Positions 17,232 through 25,258 of a DNA stretch of 64,000 nucleotides are shown here, one piece after another. The translations under genes were made by a program, and so were the position numbers. The DNA is taken from positions 4,151,798-4,215,797 of the forward strand of contig NZ_CP075191.1 of the NCBI RefSeq assembly GCF_020510625.1, written 5' to 3'. Position 1 is the stretch's first letter. Each line of letters begins with the position of its first letter. This DNA is from Ferribacterium limneticum. GTDB taxonomy: Bacteria; Pseudomonadota; Gammaproteobacteria; Burkholderiales; Rhodocyclaceae. Below the pieces are notes generated by a model. The model was not told the DNA's origin, ran no database searches, and saw only the letters and a list, made by a program, of their open reading frames with translations.

Positions 17232-18163
17232 TGCCAGCCTCTGCTGCCGTGGCGCTGAGCGCCAGCGATCTGCGCAAGACCTACGGTGGCACCGAGGTCG
17301 TCGCCGGGCTGTCGTTCGCCGTCGAACCCGGCACCTGCTTCGGCCTGCTCGGGCCGAACGGCGCCGGCAAGACAACGACGCTGCGCCTCTGCCTCGGCCT
17401 GACCGGGCCGGACAGCGGTGAAATCGTCCTCAACGGGCATGTCATTCCAGAGGATGCGCAAGCGGCGAGGGCACGCATCGGCGTCGTGCCGCAATTCGAC
17501 AACCTCGACCCGGACTTCACCTGCGCCGAAAACCTGCTCGTCTTCGGCCGCTATTTCGGGCTGAAGGATGCCGACATCCGCGCCAAGATCCCGCAACTGC
17601 TCGATTTCGCCGGCCTCGCCAGCAAGGCCGATGCCCGCTTGTCGACGCTGTCCGGCGGCATGAAACGCCGGCTGACCCTGGCCCGGGCACTGGTCAACGA
17701 CCCCGACATCATCTTTCTCGACGAACCGACTACCGGCCTCGATCCGCAAGCCCGACACCTGATCTGGGAACGCCTGAAACAGCTGAAGTCGGCCGGCAAG
17801 ACGCTGATCCTGACGACGCACTTCATGGACGAAGCCGAACGTCTGTGCGACAGGCTGATCGTCATCGACCACGGCCGCAAGATCGCCGAAGGCAGCCCGC
17901 GCCAACTGATCGCCGAACAGATCGAACCGCAGGTGGTCGAGGTCTTCGACGAATCCCACGGCCAACTGGAAGTTTTCGTCCAAAGCCACAAAAATCTGGC
18001 CGAGCGCGTCGAAACCAGCGGTGAAACCGCCTTTTTCTACTGCCGCGAACCGCGCGAACTGCTGGCCAGGCTAGCTGACGCCGAAGGCCTGCGCTACGTG
18101 CACCGCGCCTCCAACCTCGAGGATGTCTTCATCAAGCTGACCGGGCGGGAATTGCGCGACTGA
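17231..18163 (+). CDS. ABC transporter ATP-binding protein, NodI/CcmA type
   Basis: This 310-residue ATPase belongs to the ABC-2 exporter class. It has Walker A GPNGAGKTT, signature LSGGMKRRLTLARAL, Walker B IIFLDEPTTGLDP and the H-loop TTHFMDEAERLC. A C-terminal extension of about 80 residues is like that in NodI. No permease is adjacent; the NodJ-like ABC-2 permease that fits it lies at 26249, with an 8-kb block of other genes between. The ATG at 17231 overlaps the previous stop (TAATG); an in-frame ATG at 17219 is the alternative. Substrate unknown. Confidence 0.9.
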   Translation: MPASAAVALSASDLRKTYGGTEVVAGLSFAVEPGTCFGLLGPNGAGKTTTLRLCLGLTGPDSGEIVLNGHVIPEDAQAARARIGVVPQFDNLDPDFTCAENLLVFGRYFGLKDADIRAKIPQLLDFAGLASKADARLSTLSGGMKRRLTLARALVNDPDIIFLDEPTTGLDPQARHLIWERLKQLKSAGKTLILTTHFMDEAERLCDRLIVIDHGRKIAEGSPRQLIAEQIEPQVVEVFDESHGQLEVFVQSHKNLAERVETSGETAFFYCREPRELLARLADAEGLRYVHRASNLEDVFIKLTGRELRD

Positions 18164-18169
18164 GGTCGT

Positions 18170-18943
18170 TCAGCCGATCAGACGGCCGACCACGGCCGCA
18201 AAGTCATCATCAACAGCAGCCGGACGAATATCGGGATGAGCATCGTCGCCAGCCCGATATTTCCCGGTTCTTACCAGAATGCCGGGGATGCCTGCTGCCT
18301 GAGCACCGCCGATGTCGTCGGCCAGATCGTCACCGATCAGCACAGCCTCATCCGGGCGAACACCCAGTTCAGCCAGCGCCGCGTTGAAGAAAGAGGGGGC
18401 TGGCTTGCCGGTGATTTCGGCCTTGATTCCGGCCGAATATTCCAGCCCGGCGACGAATGCCCCCATATCCAGAGACAGGCCATCCGCCTCCATGAAATAG
18501 CGATTGCGCGCCATGGCCATCAGCGGCAGACCCTGCATCAAGAGCCGGAAGGCTTGGTTCAGGATCGGGTAGGTGGTGTGCGTTCCCATGTCGCCCAGCA
18601 CCACGATGTCCGGATCAGCGGCGCTTTCACCCATTTCCCCGGCGATATCGGGATGGACCAGCCACAGCGGGCGCAGATCCCGGCTACGCACCAGCGTTCG
18701 GGCCGCCAGGGCAGCCGTCTGGATTTCGCTGGCGGCTAGCGTGAAGCCCATGCGCTGTAATTTGGCGAACAGGATTGTGCTGGGTGTCCGCGTCGTATTG
18801 GTCAGGAAACGCAGGAGCAGCCCTGACGCCCGCAGGCGGTCCAAGGCCCGAACCGCCCCCGGCAAGGCTTCATCCCCGGTATGCAGTACGCCGGCCAGGT
18901 CGATGAGGACCGCCTTTGTTGAAAAAATCGGCGCCATATCCAC
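18170..18943 (-). CDS. HAD-IIA hydrolase, LHPP-like
   Basis: This 257-residue haloacid-dehalogenase-superfamily phosphatase has motif I as IDLAGVLHTG, motif II FLTNTTRT, lysine motif TGKPAPSFF and motif IV LIGDDLADDIGGA. The second Asp of motif I (general acid in most HAD phosphatases) is Ala here; the LHPP branch (phospholysine/phosphohistidine/pyrophosphate phosphatase) also has a non-Asp at this place, so this is a branch feature rather than decay. Substrate not provable from sequence. It runs convergent to the ABC ATPase with seven bases between them. Confidence 0.85.
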   Translation of the reverse strand: MDMAPIFSTKAVLIDLAGVLHTGDEALPGAVRALDRLRASGLLLRFLTNTTRTPSTILFAKLQRMGFTLAASEIQTAALAARTLVRSRDLRPLWLVHPDIAGEMGESAADPDIVVLGDMGTHTTYPILNQAFRLLMQGLPLMAMARNRYFMEADGLSLDMGAFVAGLEYSAGIKAEITGKPAPSFFNAALAELGVRPDEAVLIGDDLADDIGGAQAAGIPGILVRTGKYRAGDDAHPDIRPAAVDDDFAAVVGRLIG

Positions 18944-18972
18944 TCCTTCCGCAAACCATGACCACTGTTCGA

Positions 18973-20577
18973 TTACGGATTCTGCTCAAAGTTTAAGGTG
19001 ATGGAATGATCGGCAAGGTGTCTGGCCTGCCGCTCCAGCAGCGTCCTTGCCGCACGCGGCATTGGTTTCTCCCGGTCTTTCAGCAAGCCTTGCAGGCAGG
19101 TGGGGTTGGCCCGGGCGCCGCTGGCTTGATAGTCGGCGAGCAGGGTTAGCCGGATGCTTTCCTTTTCATGGCCGATGACAGTGGTCAGGTAGTCAAACAG
19201 GTGGTCGACCAGTTTTTCCGGGGTCAGGCGGCTGGTCTGGCTGCTTGTTTGCCACAGCCAGTCGGAAAAGGCGAGAAAGGCGGTGAACGGCGACGGGCCG
19301 TCGAGGAGTACCGCCAGGCTGGCCTTGAAGCGGCCGGAATTGGCCAGCAGGTCCCAGTAGCGGGCGAGGCGGGTGAAACGCTGCACGGTGAGCGCATCGA
19401 CAGCCGCAGTTTGCTGGACGGTGTAGGGTGGTTCGGTGTCGTAGCTCATGCCGTAGGCAGCGCTGTGCCGGGCGATTGGCGTGCCGCGCAGGCGCTTCAG
19501 GACACCCAGCTGGATTTCATGCGGACGCAGGGCGTAGAGACGGTCAAAACCATCGGAAAAGCTGCTCAGCGTTTCGCCGGGCAAACCAAAAATCAGGTCG
19601 GTATGCAGGTGAGCATGACTGTGATTGACCAGCCAGGCGAGGTTTTCGCAGGTCTTGGCGTTTTCCTGCCGACGCGAGATGGCCTGCTGAACTTCGGGAT
19701 TGAAGGTCTGGATGCCGACCTCGAACTGCAGCACGCCGGGCGGGAAGCGGGCAATCATCTCCTTCAGGCGTTCCGGCAGGTGATCCGGGATCACCTCGAA
19801 ATGCAGGAATAGATCGGGCGTCAGGCGGTCAAGAAAGAACTGCAGGATGGTCAGCGAGCTATCGATTTTCAGGTTGAAGGTGCGGTCGACGAACTTGAAA
19901 TTGCGCGCCCCACGCAAGTAGAGCGTTTCCAGCGCGGCAAGAAAACGCGCCGGCTCGAAGGCCCAGGCAGTCTTGTCGAGCGAGCTGAGGCAGAACTCGC
20001 ACTTGAACGGGCAGCCGCGCGAGGCTTCGACGTAGAGCAGGCGGTGCGCCAGATCGTCGACACTGAATTCGCCGTAGGGCAGGTCGATTTCTTCCAGCGC
20101 TGCTTGCTCGCCGGGGATCACTTTCATCAAGGGCTGCGGCCCGTAGCGCAGGGCGCGGCAGAGTTTGGGGAAACTGACGTCGCCCCAGCCGGTGATCAGA
20201 TGGTCGGCCAGGCGGACGATTTCCTGATCCTCCCATTCGTAGCTGACTTCCGGCCCGCCGAGGACAATCTTCAGGGTCGGGCGAGCCTGCTTGAGCCGAC
20301 GGACGACCTCGGTACTCGGCACGACATTCCAGATATAGACACCGAAGCCGATGATTTGCGGCACGCCATCGACCGGCTCACCGAGTTCGGCGAGCAGCGC
20401 ATCGACAACTTCCTGCACCGGCCGGGCGATGGTGAATTCGCGCAGCACGGTGCGTGCCCGCAGGTCGCCCCCGCCGTGCCGTCCCATGTTGGCCAGCAGA
20501 TAGCGCAGGCCAAGCGAGGCATGGATGTATTTGGCGTTGAGGGTGCAGAGGATGACGGTGGGTGGCAATGGCAGCAT
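18973..20577 (-). CDS. B12-binding-domain radical SAM protein (DUF4080 type)
   Basis: The protein, about 534 residues from the chosen start, has an N-terminal cobalamin-binding-like Rossmann domain (about 5-130, VLGGPEVSYEW at its end). A radical SAM barrel follows, with CPFKCEFC holding the 4Fe-4S cluster near residue 190. The C-terminus is the uncharacterised DUF4080 domain. The DxHxxG cobalamin motif is not evident, so B12 binding is uncertain. The ATG at 20577 leads directly into the domain; in-frame starts at 20607 and 20628 would add a short Cys-rich tail. The reaction is unknown. Confidence 0.8.
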   Translation of the reverse strand: MLPLPPTVILCTLNAKYIHASLGLRYLLANMGRHGGGDLRARTVLREFTIARPVQEVVDALLAELGEPVDGVPQIIGFGVYIWNVVPSTEVVRRLKQARPTLKIVLGGPEVSYEWEDQEIVRLADHLITGWGDVSFPKLCRALRYGPQPLMKVIPGEQAALEEIDLPYGEFSVDDLAHRLLYVEASRGCPFKCEFCLSSLDKTAWAFEPARFLAALETLYLRGARNFKFVDRTFNLKIDSSLTILQFFLDRLTPDLFLHFEVIPDHLPERLKEMIARFPPGVLQFEVGIQTFNPEVQQAISRRQENAKTCENLAWLVNHSHAHLHTDLIFGLPGETLSSFSDGFDRLYALRPHEIQLGVLKRLRGTPIARHSAAYGMSYDTEPPYTVQQTAAVDALTVQRFTRLARYWDLLANSGRFKASLAVLLDGPSPFTAFLAFSDWLWQTSSQTSRLTPEKLVDHLFDYLTTVIGHEKESIRLTLLADYQASGARANPTCLQGLLKDREKPMPRAARTLLERQARHLADHSITLNFEQNP

Positions 20578-20642
20578 TTCGCCATTTTGACAGCAGGCCA
20601 GAATCATGAGTGCCGCCTGTTGCCACAATTTGTGCTCAACAG

Positions 20643-20783
20643 ACCGAAGTGCTGGCCATCGATACTTTCCTGCGCAGCGCCCGGGGAGACATCGCCGAAA
20701 ACGGCCGTGTCTTGGTCGAATGCGGCAAAACCAGCACCTCCTCGTTGTTGCTGATTAGCCAATCCGTTGCACCACCCCTAACT
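20643..20783 (+). pseudogene. Possible 3' remnant of a lost gene
   Basis: A 47-codon stretch ending in TAA shows strong GC-rich third positions and a protein-like sequence (VLAIDTFLRSARGDIAENG), but has no plausible start; the first in-frame candidate is a GTG at 20649. It may be the truncated end of a gene cut when the neighbouring block was inserted. I do not recognise the family. The rest of the 350-base gap holds only the regulatory region of the octaheme operon. Confidence 0.25.
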
Positions 20784-20813
20784 TAAGTACTAGCTAATAA
20801 GAGTTTGCGAATG

Positions 20814-20827
20814 TTGATTTCCGTCAA
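20814..20827 (+). promoter_or_regulatory. FNR/ANR/DNR-type site and promoter of the octaheme operon
   Basis: TTGATTTCCGTCAA fits the FNR-family half-sites TTGAT-N4-(A/G)TCAA. It sits at the centre of a longer dyad (CGAATGTTGA and TCAATATTCG). A -10-like TAATAT follows at 20849-20854, which would place the box near -41, the class II activator position. The cytochrome gene starts at 20930. This predicts induction under low oxygen or by nitrogen oxides; it is a sequence-only call. Confidence 0.7.
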
Positions 20828-20929
20828 TATTCGTAAGTTACGATTCGCTAATATATGTTGCAGGATCGTATCGCCTGCGTGCGAATTCGATCCGGGGCCA
20901 AGGGCTCTTTACAAGGGGTAGGGGGAAAG

Positions 20930-22555
20930 ATGATGAAATTGATCAAGCAAGTACTGGTCGTGATTGCCGCCTTGGCTTTCGTGACCCCGGGCATGGCGAA
21001 CGACGCGCCGGAGAAGCCAAAGCCAAATCAGAAACTGCTGAAGTCGACTGCCGACCACAGCAAATTCAAGGAACTGCAGCAAACCTTCAACTCCGGCCCG
21101 GAGGTGACCAAGGTCTGTCTTTCCTGCCACACCGAGGCAGCCAAGCAGATTCACCTGACCAAGCACTGGACGTGGGAATACCGCAATCCGGAAACCAATC
21201 AGCTGCTCGGCAAGAAGCACGTAATCAACAACTTCTGCACGTCGACCGCTTCCAACTATGGCTTCTGTGCCACCTGCCACATCGGCTACGGCACCGAGAA
21301 CCAGAATTTCGACACCACCTCGGAAAGCAATGTCGACTGCCTGGTCTGTCATGACCAGACCGGCAAGTACAAGAAGCCATCCGGCTTCTTTGGCAGCCCG
21401 GTCACCAAGGACACCGAATTCCCGCCCGGCTCAGGCAAGATCGTCAAGGGCATCAACCTCAGCGAAATCTCGCAGAAAATTGGCAAGACCCGACGTCAGA
21501 CCTGCGGTGGCTGCCACTACAACGGCGGCGGCGGCGACGGCGTCAAGCACGGTGACCTCGACAGCTCGCTCGACAATGCAGACAAGGAACTCGATGTCCA
21601 TATGTCGGCGGAAGGCGAGAACTTTACCTGTGCCACCTGCCACAAGACGGAGGGCCACCAGGTTCCGGGTAGCCGCTATGCCCCGACGGCGATGGACAAG
21701 AGCGGCGCCGACATGCGCGGCAAGCACGACCAGGGCAATCCTGCAACGTGCCAGTCCTGCCACGGCCAGGCGCCGCACAAGAAGGAAGCCAAGCTGAACA
21801 CCCACACCAGCAAAATTGCCTGCCAGACCTGCCATATCCCGGCCTTCGCCCGTGGCGACGTACCGACCAAGATGGAATGGGACTGGTCTACAGCCGGCAA
21901 GCGCGACAAGGATGGCAAGCCGCTGGTCGTCAAGAACGAGGAAGGCCACACCGTCTATATCGGCAGCAAGGGCAACTTCGTCTATGGCGAGAACGTCAAG
22001 CCGGAATATGTCTGGTTCAACGGCAAGGTGAAGTACACGCTGGCCGACGACAAGATCGAAAAGGCCAACGAGCCGATCTACATCAACAAGTTCGAAGGCA
22101 GCCCGGATGACGGCAAGTCGATGATCTGGCCGGTCAAGATTTTCAAGGGCAAGCAGCCGTACGACGTTGAGAACAAGACACTGACCATCAACCACCTGGC
22201 CGGTGCAGACGACAGCGCCTACTGGACCAATCTGGACTGGAACAAGGCACTGACCGCCGGCATGGCCTCGGTCGGCAAGACCTTCTCGGGCAAGTACGAC
22301 TTCATCGAGACGCGCGGCATGTGGCCGATCACCCACATGGTCGCCCCCAAAGAGAAGGCCGTACCGTGCCAGGAATGCCACACCCGTTCCGATGATGGGC
22401 GTCTGCACGCCATCACCGGTATCTACATGCCCGGACGAGATAGCAAGGGCTGGCTTGACCTGCTCGGCGGCCTGATGATCGTTGGCGCCATTGGTGGCGG
22501 CGTGTTGCATGGCGTGGTCCGCATCGTGACCCGTCGCAAGGAGAATTCGAAATGA
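20930..22555 (+). CDS. Octaheme c-type cytochrome, tetrathionate-reductase (OTR) family
   Basis: This 541-residue periplasmic cytochrome has exactly eight CxxCH haem-binding motifs (CLSCH, CATCH, CLVCH, CGGCH, CATCH, CQSCH, CQTCH, CQECH). It has a signal sequence (MMKLIKQVLVVIAALAFVTPGMA) and a C-terminal membrane helix (about 515-535) ending in positive residues. The haem order and length fit the octaheme tetrathionate reductase family, whose Shewanella member reduces tetrathionate, nitrite and hydroxylamine in vitro; the true substrate here is unknown. The start at 20930 follows GTAGGGGGAAAG and begins the signal peptide; an upstream in-frame ATG at 20855 is disfavoured. Its stop overlaps the cytochrome b start by four bases. 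Confidence 0.92.
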   Translation: MMKLIKQVLVVIAALAFVTPGMANDAPEKPKPNQKLLKSTADHSKFKELQQTFNSGPEVTKVCLSCHTEAAKQIHLTKHWTWEYRNPETNQLLGKKHVINNFCTSTASNYGFCATCHIGYGTENQNFDTTSESNVDCLVCHDQTGKYKKPSGFFGSPVTKDTEFPPGSGKIVKGINLSEISQKIGKTRRQTCGGCHYNGGGGDGVKHGDLDSSLDNADKELDVHMSAEGENFTCATCHKTEGHQVPGSRYAPTAMDKSGADMRGKHDQGNPATCQSCHGQAPHKKEAKLNTHTSKIACQTCHIPAFARGDVPTKMEWDWSTAGKRDKDGKPLVVKNEEGHTVYIGSKGNFVYGENVKPEYVWFNGKVKYTLADDKIEKANEPIYINKFEGSPDDGKSMIWPVKIFKGKQPYDVENKTLTINHLAGADDSAYWTNLDWNKALTAGMASVGKTFSGKYDFIETRGMWPITHMVAPKEKAVPCQECHTRSDDGRLHAITGIYMPGRDSKGWLDLLGGLMIVGAIGGGVLHGVVRIVTRRKENSK

Positions 22556-23184
22556 GCAATCGCATCTACATCTATAAGCGTTACGAGCGTTTCTGGCACT
22601 GGTCGCAAGCCCTGCTGATCATCACCATGATGATCACCGGCTTCGAGGTGCACGGCAGCTACCTGTTGCTTGGCTTCAAGAAAGCCGTGCAGTTGCACAC
22701 CCTGGCCGCCTGGACCCTGATCACGCTGTGGGCCTTTACCATCTTCTGGCAATTCACCACCGGTGAGTGGCGGCAATACCTGCCCTCGCTGAAGAATGTC
22801 GGCGCGATGATCAAGTACTACACGGTCGGCATCTTCACCAACTCGCCGCACCCGTTCAGGAAGACAGTGGTCCAGAAGCACAACCCGCTGCAGCGTCTGG
22901 CCTACCTGGCCCTGCTCGCCTTCATTTCGCCGCTGATCTGGGGTAGCGGTCTGTTCTACCTGTTCTACGGCGACTGGGCCCGCCTCGGTATCGACAAAAC
23001 CCTGTCGCTGGAAGGGATCGCCACCCTGCATGTACTGGGTGCCTACATGATCACCGCCTTCTTCTTTATCCACGTCTATCTGACCACCACCGGCCACACC
23101 GTCTTCGCCCACATCAAGGCCATGATCACCGGCTGGGAGGAGGAAGACGAACATGAAGCGCCGCAGGGTGCCAAAACGCACTAA
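22552..23184 (+). CDS. Membrane cytochrome b, partner of the octaheme cytochrome
   Basis: This 210-residue b-type cytochrome has four to five membrane helices. Candidate haem ligands are His in RFWHWSQALL, QLHTLAAW, TLHVLGAY and FFFIHVYL, the four-His pattern of the cytochrome b561/formate-dehydrogenase-gamma class. It should take electrons from quinol and pass them to the octaheme protein anchored beside it. Its ATG overlaps the cytochrome c stop (ATGA). The cytoplasmic C-terminus is acidic and His-rich. Confidence 0.9.
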   Translation: MSNRIYIYKRYERFWHWSQALLIITMMITGFEVHGSYLLLGFKKAVQLHTLAAWTLITLWAFTIFWQFTTGEWRQYLPSLKNVGAMIKYYTVGIFTNSPHPFRKTVVQKHNPLQRLAYLALLAFISPLIWGSGLFYLFYGDWARLGIDKTLSLEGIATLHVLGAYMITAFFFIHVYLTTTGHTVFAHIKAMITGWEEEDEHEAPQGAKTH

Positions 23185-23211
23185 CGATCCGAATATTGGG
23201 GGGATTTCACA

Positions 23212-24789
23212 ATGCAACGTAAAACGATCACGCGCCACCTGCTGGCCAGTCTGATCGCCGGCCTGTTCATCCCGGTCGGCGCCTATGCCGCCGATGCGGA
23301 ATTGATGAAAAAGATCGATGCCATGGCCAGGGAAATCGAGGCTCTCAAGGCCCAGGTCCAGGCTAACCAGGAAGCCAGCAAGCAAGCAGTCGCCGCCGTC
23401 AGCGAAGTCAAGGACAAGGTCAAGAAGAACGAGGACAAGGCACTCGACAAGTGGCTGACGGTCAGCGGTGACTACCAGTTCCGGATGGATAGCCTGGGCG
23501 GTGAAACGAAGGCTTATACGCAGCTTGGCATGAATAGTAGCGGCACCCCGACCTATACTGCGGTAGGGAGCTACAAGCCGAGAAACGAATCGATGTACAC
23601 CAACCGTTTCGGCCTCAACCTGAACGCCAAGGCCACGGAAAACGTTTCAGTTTCCGCGCGTCTGATGATGTACAAGACCTTCGGCAACAACGACGACAGC
23701 GCCTCGACCGGCACCTTCTTCGCCGACCGCATTGGCGTTTTCGACGGCACCATCGGCCACATTCCGTCGAGCAACTACCTGAACGTCGACCGCGTCTACG
23801 CCTCGTGGAACAACATCGCCGACGAAGGTATCTGGTTCTCGGTCGGTCGCCGCCCGTCGACCAACGGCACGCCATCCAACCTGCGCCAGAACGACCCGCG
23901 GCCCGGCACCGGCGGCGCCCCCGCCCTGCTCGTCGATTACGCCTTCGACGGCATGACTCTTGGCTGGGCACCGGATATCGATGAATTGCCCGGCGCATTT
24001 GCCAAGATATGCTACGGCCGTGGCTATGAAAGCGGATTCAGCAAGGCAATCGGAAATTCGCTCAAGGATACCGACATGATCGGCGTATCCATCGTGCCGA
24101 TCGACACCGACCAGTTGCGTTTCTGGTTGCAGTACAACCGCGGAATGAACGTCTTCGACTCCCCGGCACTCTATGCGTCCAACTTTGCCAGCTACGGCAT
24201 GAGTAGCATGTCGCCGCGAACCAACGTTGGCGACATCGACTGGTACGGCGTTGGCGCCTTGGGTATGGTCAAGAACGTCGGCCCGGGCGAGCTGAACTGG
24301 TTTGCCGACATTGGCCTGAGCAAGACGCGTCCGAACGACAGCGTGAACGCCTTGGGTATGGGCCTGCTGACCGGCCAACTGGGTGCCGCCGAAGGTGCTA
24401 CCGACAAGACCGGCAGCGCCTTTTACCTCGGCCTGCGTTATGACCTGCCGTCGAAGACCAAGATCGGTCTTGAATACAACCATGGTTCAAAGAACTGGAT
24501 CACCTTCTCGCCAGCCTCGTCCGATGCCTGGACGTCGAAGGTCGGCACTCGCGGCAACGTGTATGAGGCTTACATCATCCAGGAACTCGACCAGAAGCCG
24601 ATCTCGTCGCGCCTCTCCAAGGCCTTCTTCCGCCTCGGCTTCCAGTACTACGATTTCCAGTACACCGGCAGCAACAACTGGATGGGTGCACCGGTCAAGC
24701 TGTCCGACGTGACAGCCGCCACCGTGCTGCCGATGACCCCGCTGTCCAAGGCCTACAACGCCTATGCGACCTTCGAGGTCAAGTTCTGA
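23212..24789 (+). CDS. DUF3373 outer-membrane porin-like protein
   Basis: This 525-residue protein has a signal peptide (cleavage near AYAADAEL), then a coiled coil of about 45 residues rich in K, A and E, then a long beta-strand-rich domain ending in FEVKF with a terminal Phe, the usual end of an outer-membrane barrel. The barrel matches the DUF3373 putative porin family, found next to multihaem cytochrome genes in metal- and sulfur-respiring bacteria. The coiled coil resembles SLH/porin stalks that reach the peptidoglycan. It lies 27 bases after cytochrome b with its own Shine-Dalgarno. A role in substrate passage or electron transfer across the outer membrane is inferred from context. Confidence 0.85.
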   Translation: MQRKTITRHLLASLIAGLFIPVGAYAADAELMKKIDAMAREIEALKAQVQANQEASKQAVAAVSEVKDKVKKNEDKALDKWLTVSGDYQFRMDSLGGETKAYTQLGMNSSGTPTYTAVGSYKPRNESMYTNRFGLNLNAKATENVSVSARLMMYKTFGNNDDSASTGTFFADRIGVFDGTIGHIPSSNYLNVDRVYASWNNIADEGIWFSVGRRPSTNGTPSNLRQNDPRPGTGGAPALLVDYAFDGMTLGWAPDIDELPGAFAKICYGRGYESGFSKAIGNSLKDTDMIGVSIVPIDTDQLRFWLQYNRGMNVFDSPALYASNFASYGMSSMSPRTNVGDIDWYGVGALGMVKNVGPGELNWFADIGLSKTRPNDSVNALGMGLLTGQLGAAEGATDKTGSAFYLGLRYDLPSKTKIGLEYNHGSKNWITFSPASSDAWTSKVGTRGNVYEAYIIQELDQKPISSRLSKAFFRLGFQYYDFQYTGSNNWMGAPVKLSDVTAATVLPMTPLSKAYNAYATFEVKF

Positions 24790-24816
24790 TCATTTCATTA
24801 TCTACAGGAGAACTTC

Positions 24817-25134
24817 ATGCGTAAAAGTATTACCCAACTGTTCGTTTCCATTGCTCTCGCCGCCGCTGCCCTGACCGTTTCGCCGATCGCCTCGGCCGAA
24901 GACATCAAGATGGTCGGCACCATCACCAAGCTGAAGGTTGCCGCCGACGGCAAGTCGGCCGAAGCTACCCTGAAGGACGTCAAGTCCGGCAACTCGGTCA
25001 CCATCAACATCAACGACGAAGAAACCCTGGACAAGTTCAAGGACAAGCGTATTCAGGAAGGCGACGAAATCCGCGCCAAGTACGACAACGCCGGCAACAA
25101 GAGCAAGTCGTTCAAGAGAACTTCCGGCTGCTAA
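24817..25134 (+). CDS. Small periplasmic protein at the end of the octaheme operon
   Basis: I do not recognise this 105-residue protein. A signal peptide (cleavage near IASAEDIK) precedes about 80 residues predicted as a small beta-barrel: VGTITKLKVAADGKSAEATLKD and SVTININDEETLDKF resemble OB-fold-like strands. The only Cys of the mature part is the very last residue (SGC). It starts after CAGGAGAA, 27 bases behind the porin gene, and is followed by a strong terminator, so it belongs to the operon. It could be a chaperone or an accessory factor; no function is assigned. Confidence 0.8.
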   Translation: MRKSITQLFVSIALAAAALTVSPIASAEDIKMVGTITKLKVAADGKSAEATLKDVKSGNSVTININDEETLDKFKDKRIQEGDEIRAKYDNAGNKSKSFKRTSGC

Positions 25135-25158
25135 GTTTCATTCACCAGCAGTCTGCCC

Positions 25159-25195
25159 AAATGGCGGAGAGGAAACTCTCCGCCATTTCTTTTTT
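25159..25195 (+). terminator. Intrinsic terminator of the octaheme operon
   Basis: A perfect 13-bp stem (AAATGGCGGAGAG paired with CTCTCCGCCATTT, GAAA loop) is followed by a T-rich tail, 24 bases after the small protein gene. This is the clearest Rho-independent terminator in the window. Confidence 0.93.
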
Positions 25196-25258
25196 GGTCG
25201 GCATCAATTCATTTTTCCGACCAAAGTAATATATTTGCATCTTTCTTCACGCTCCGAG

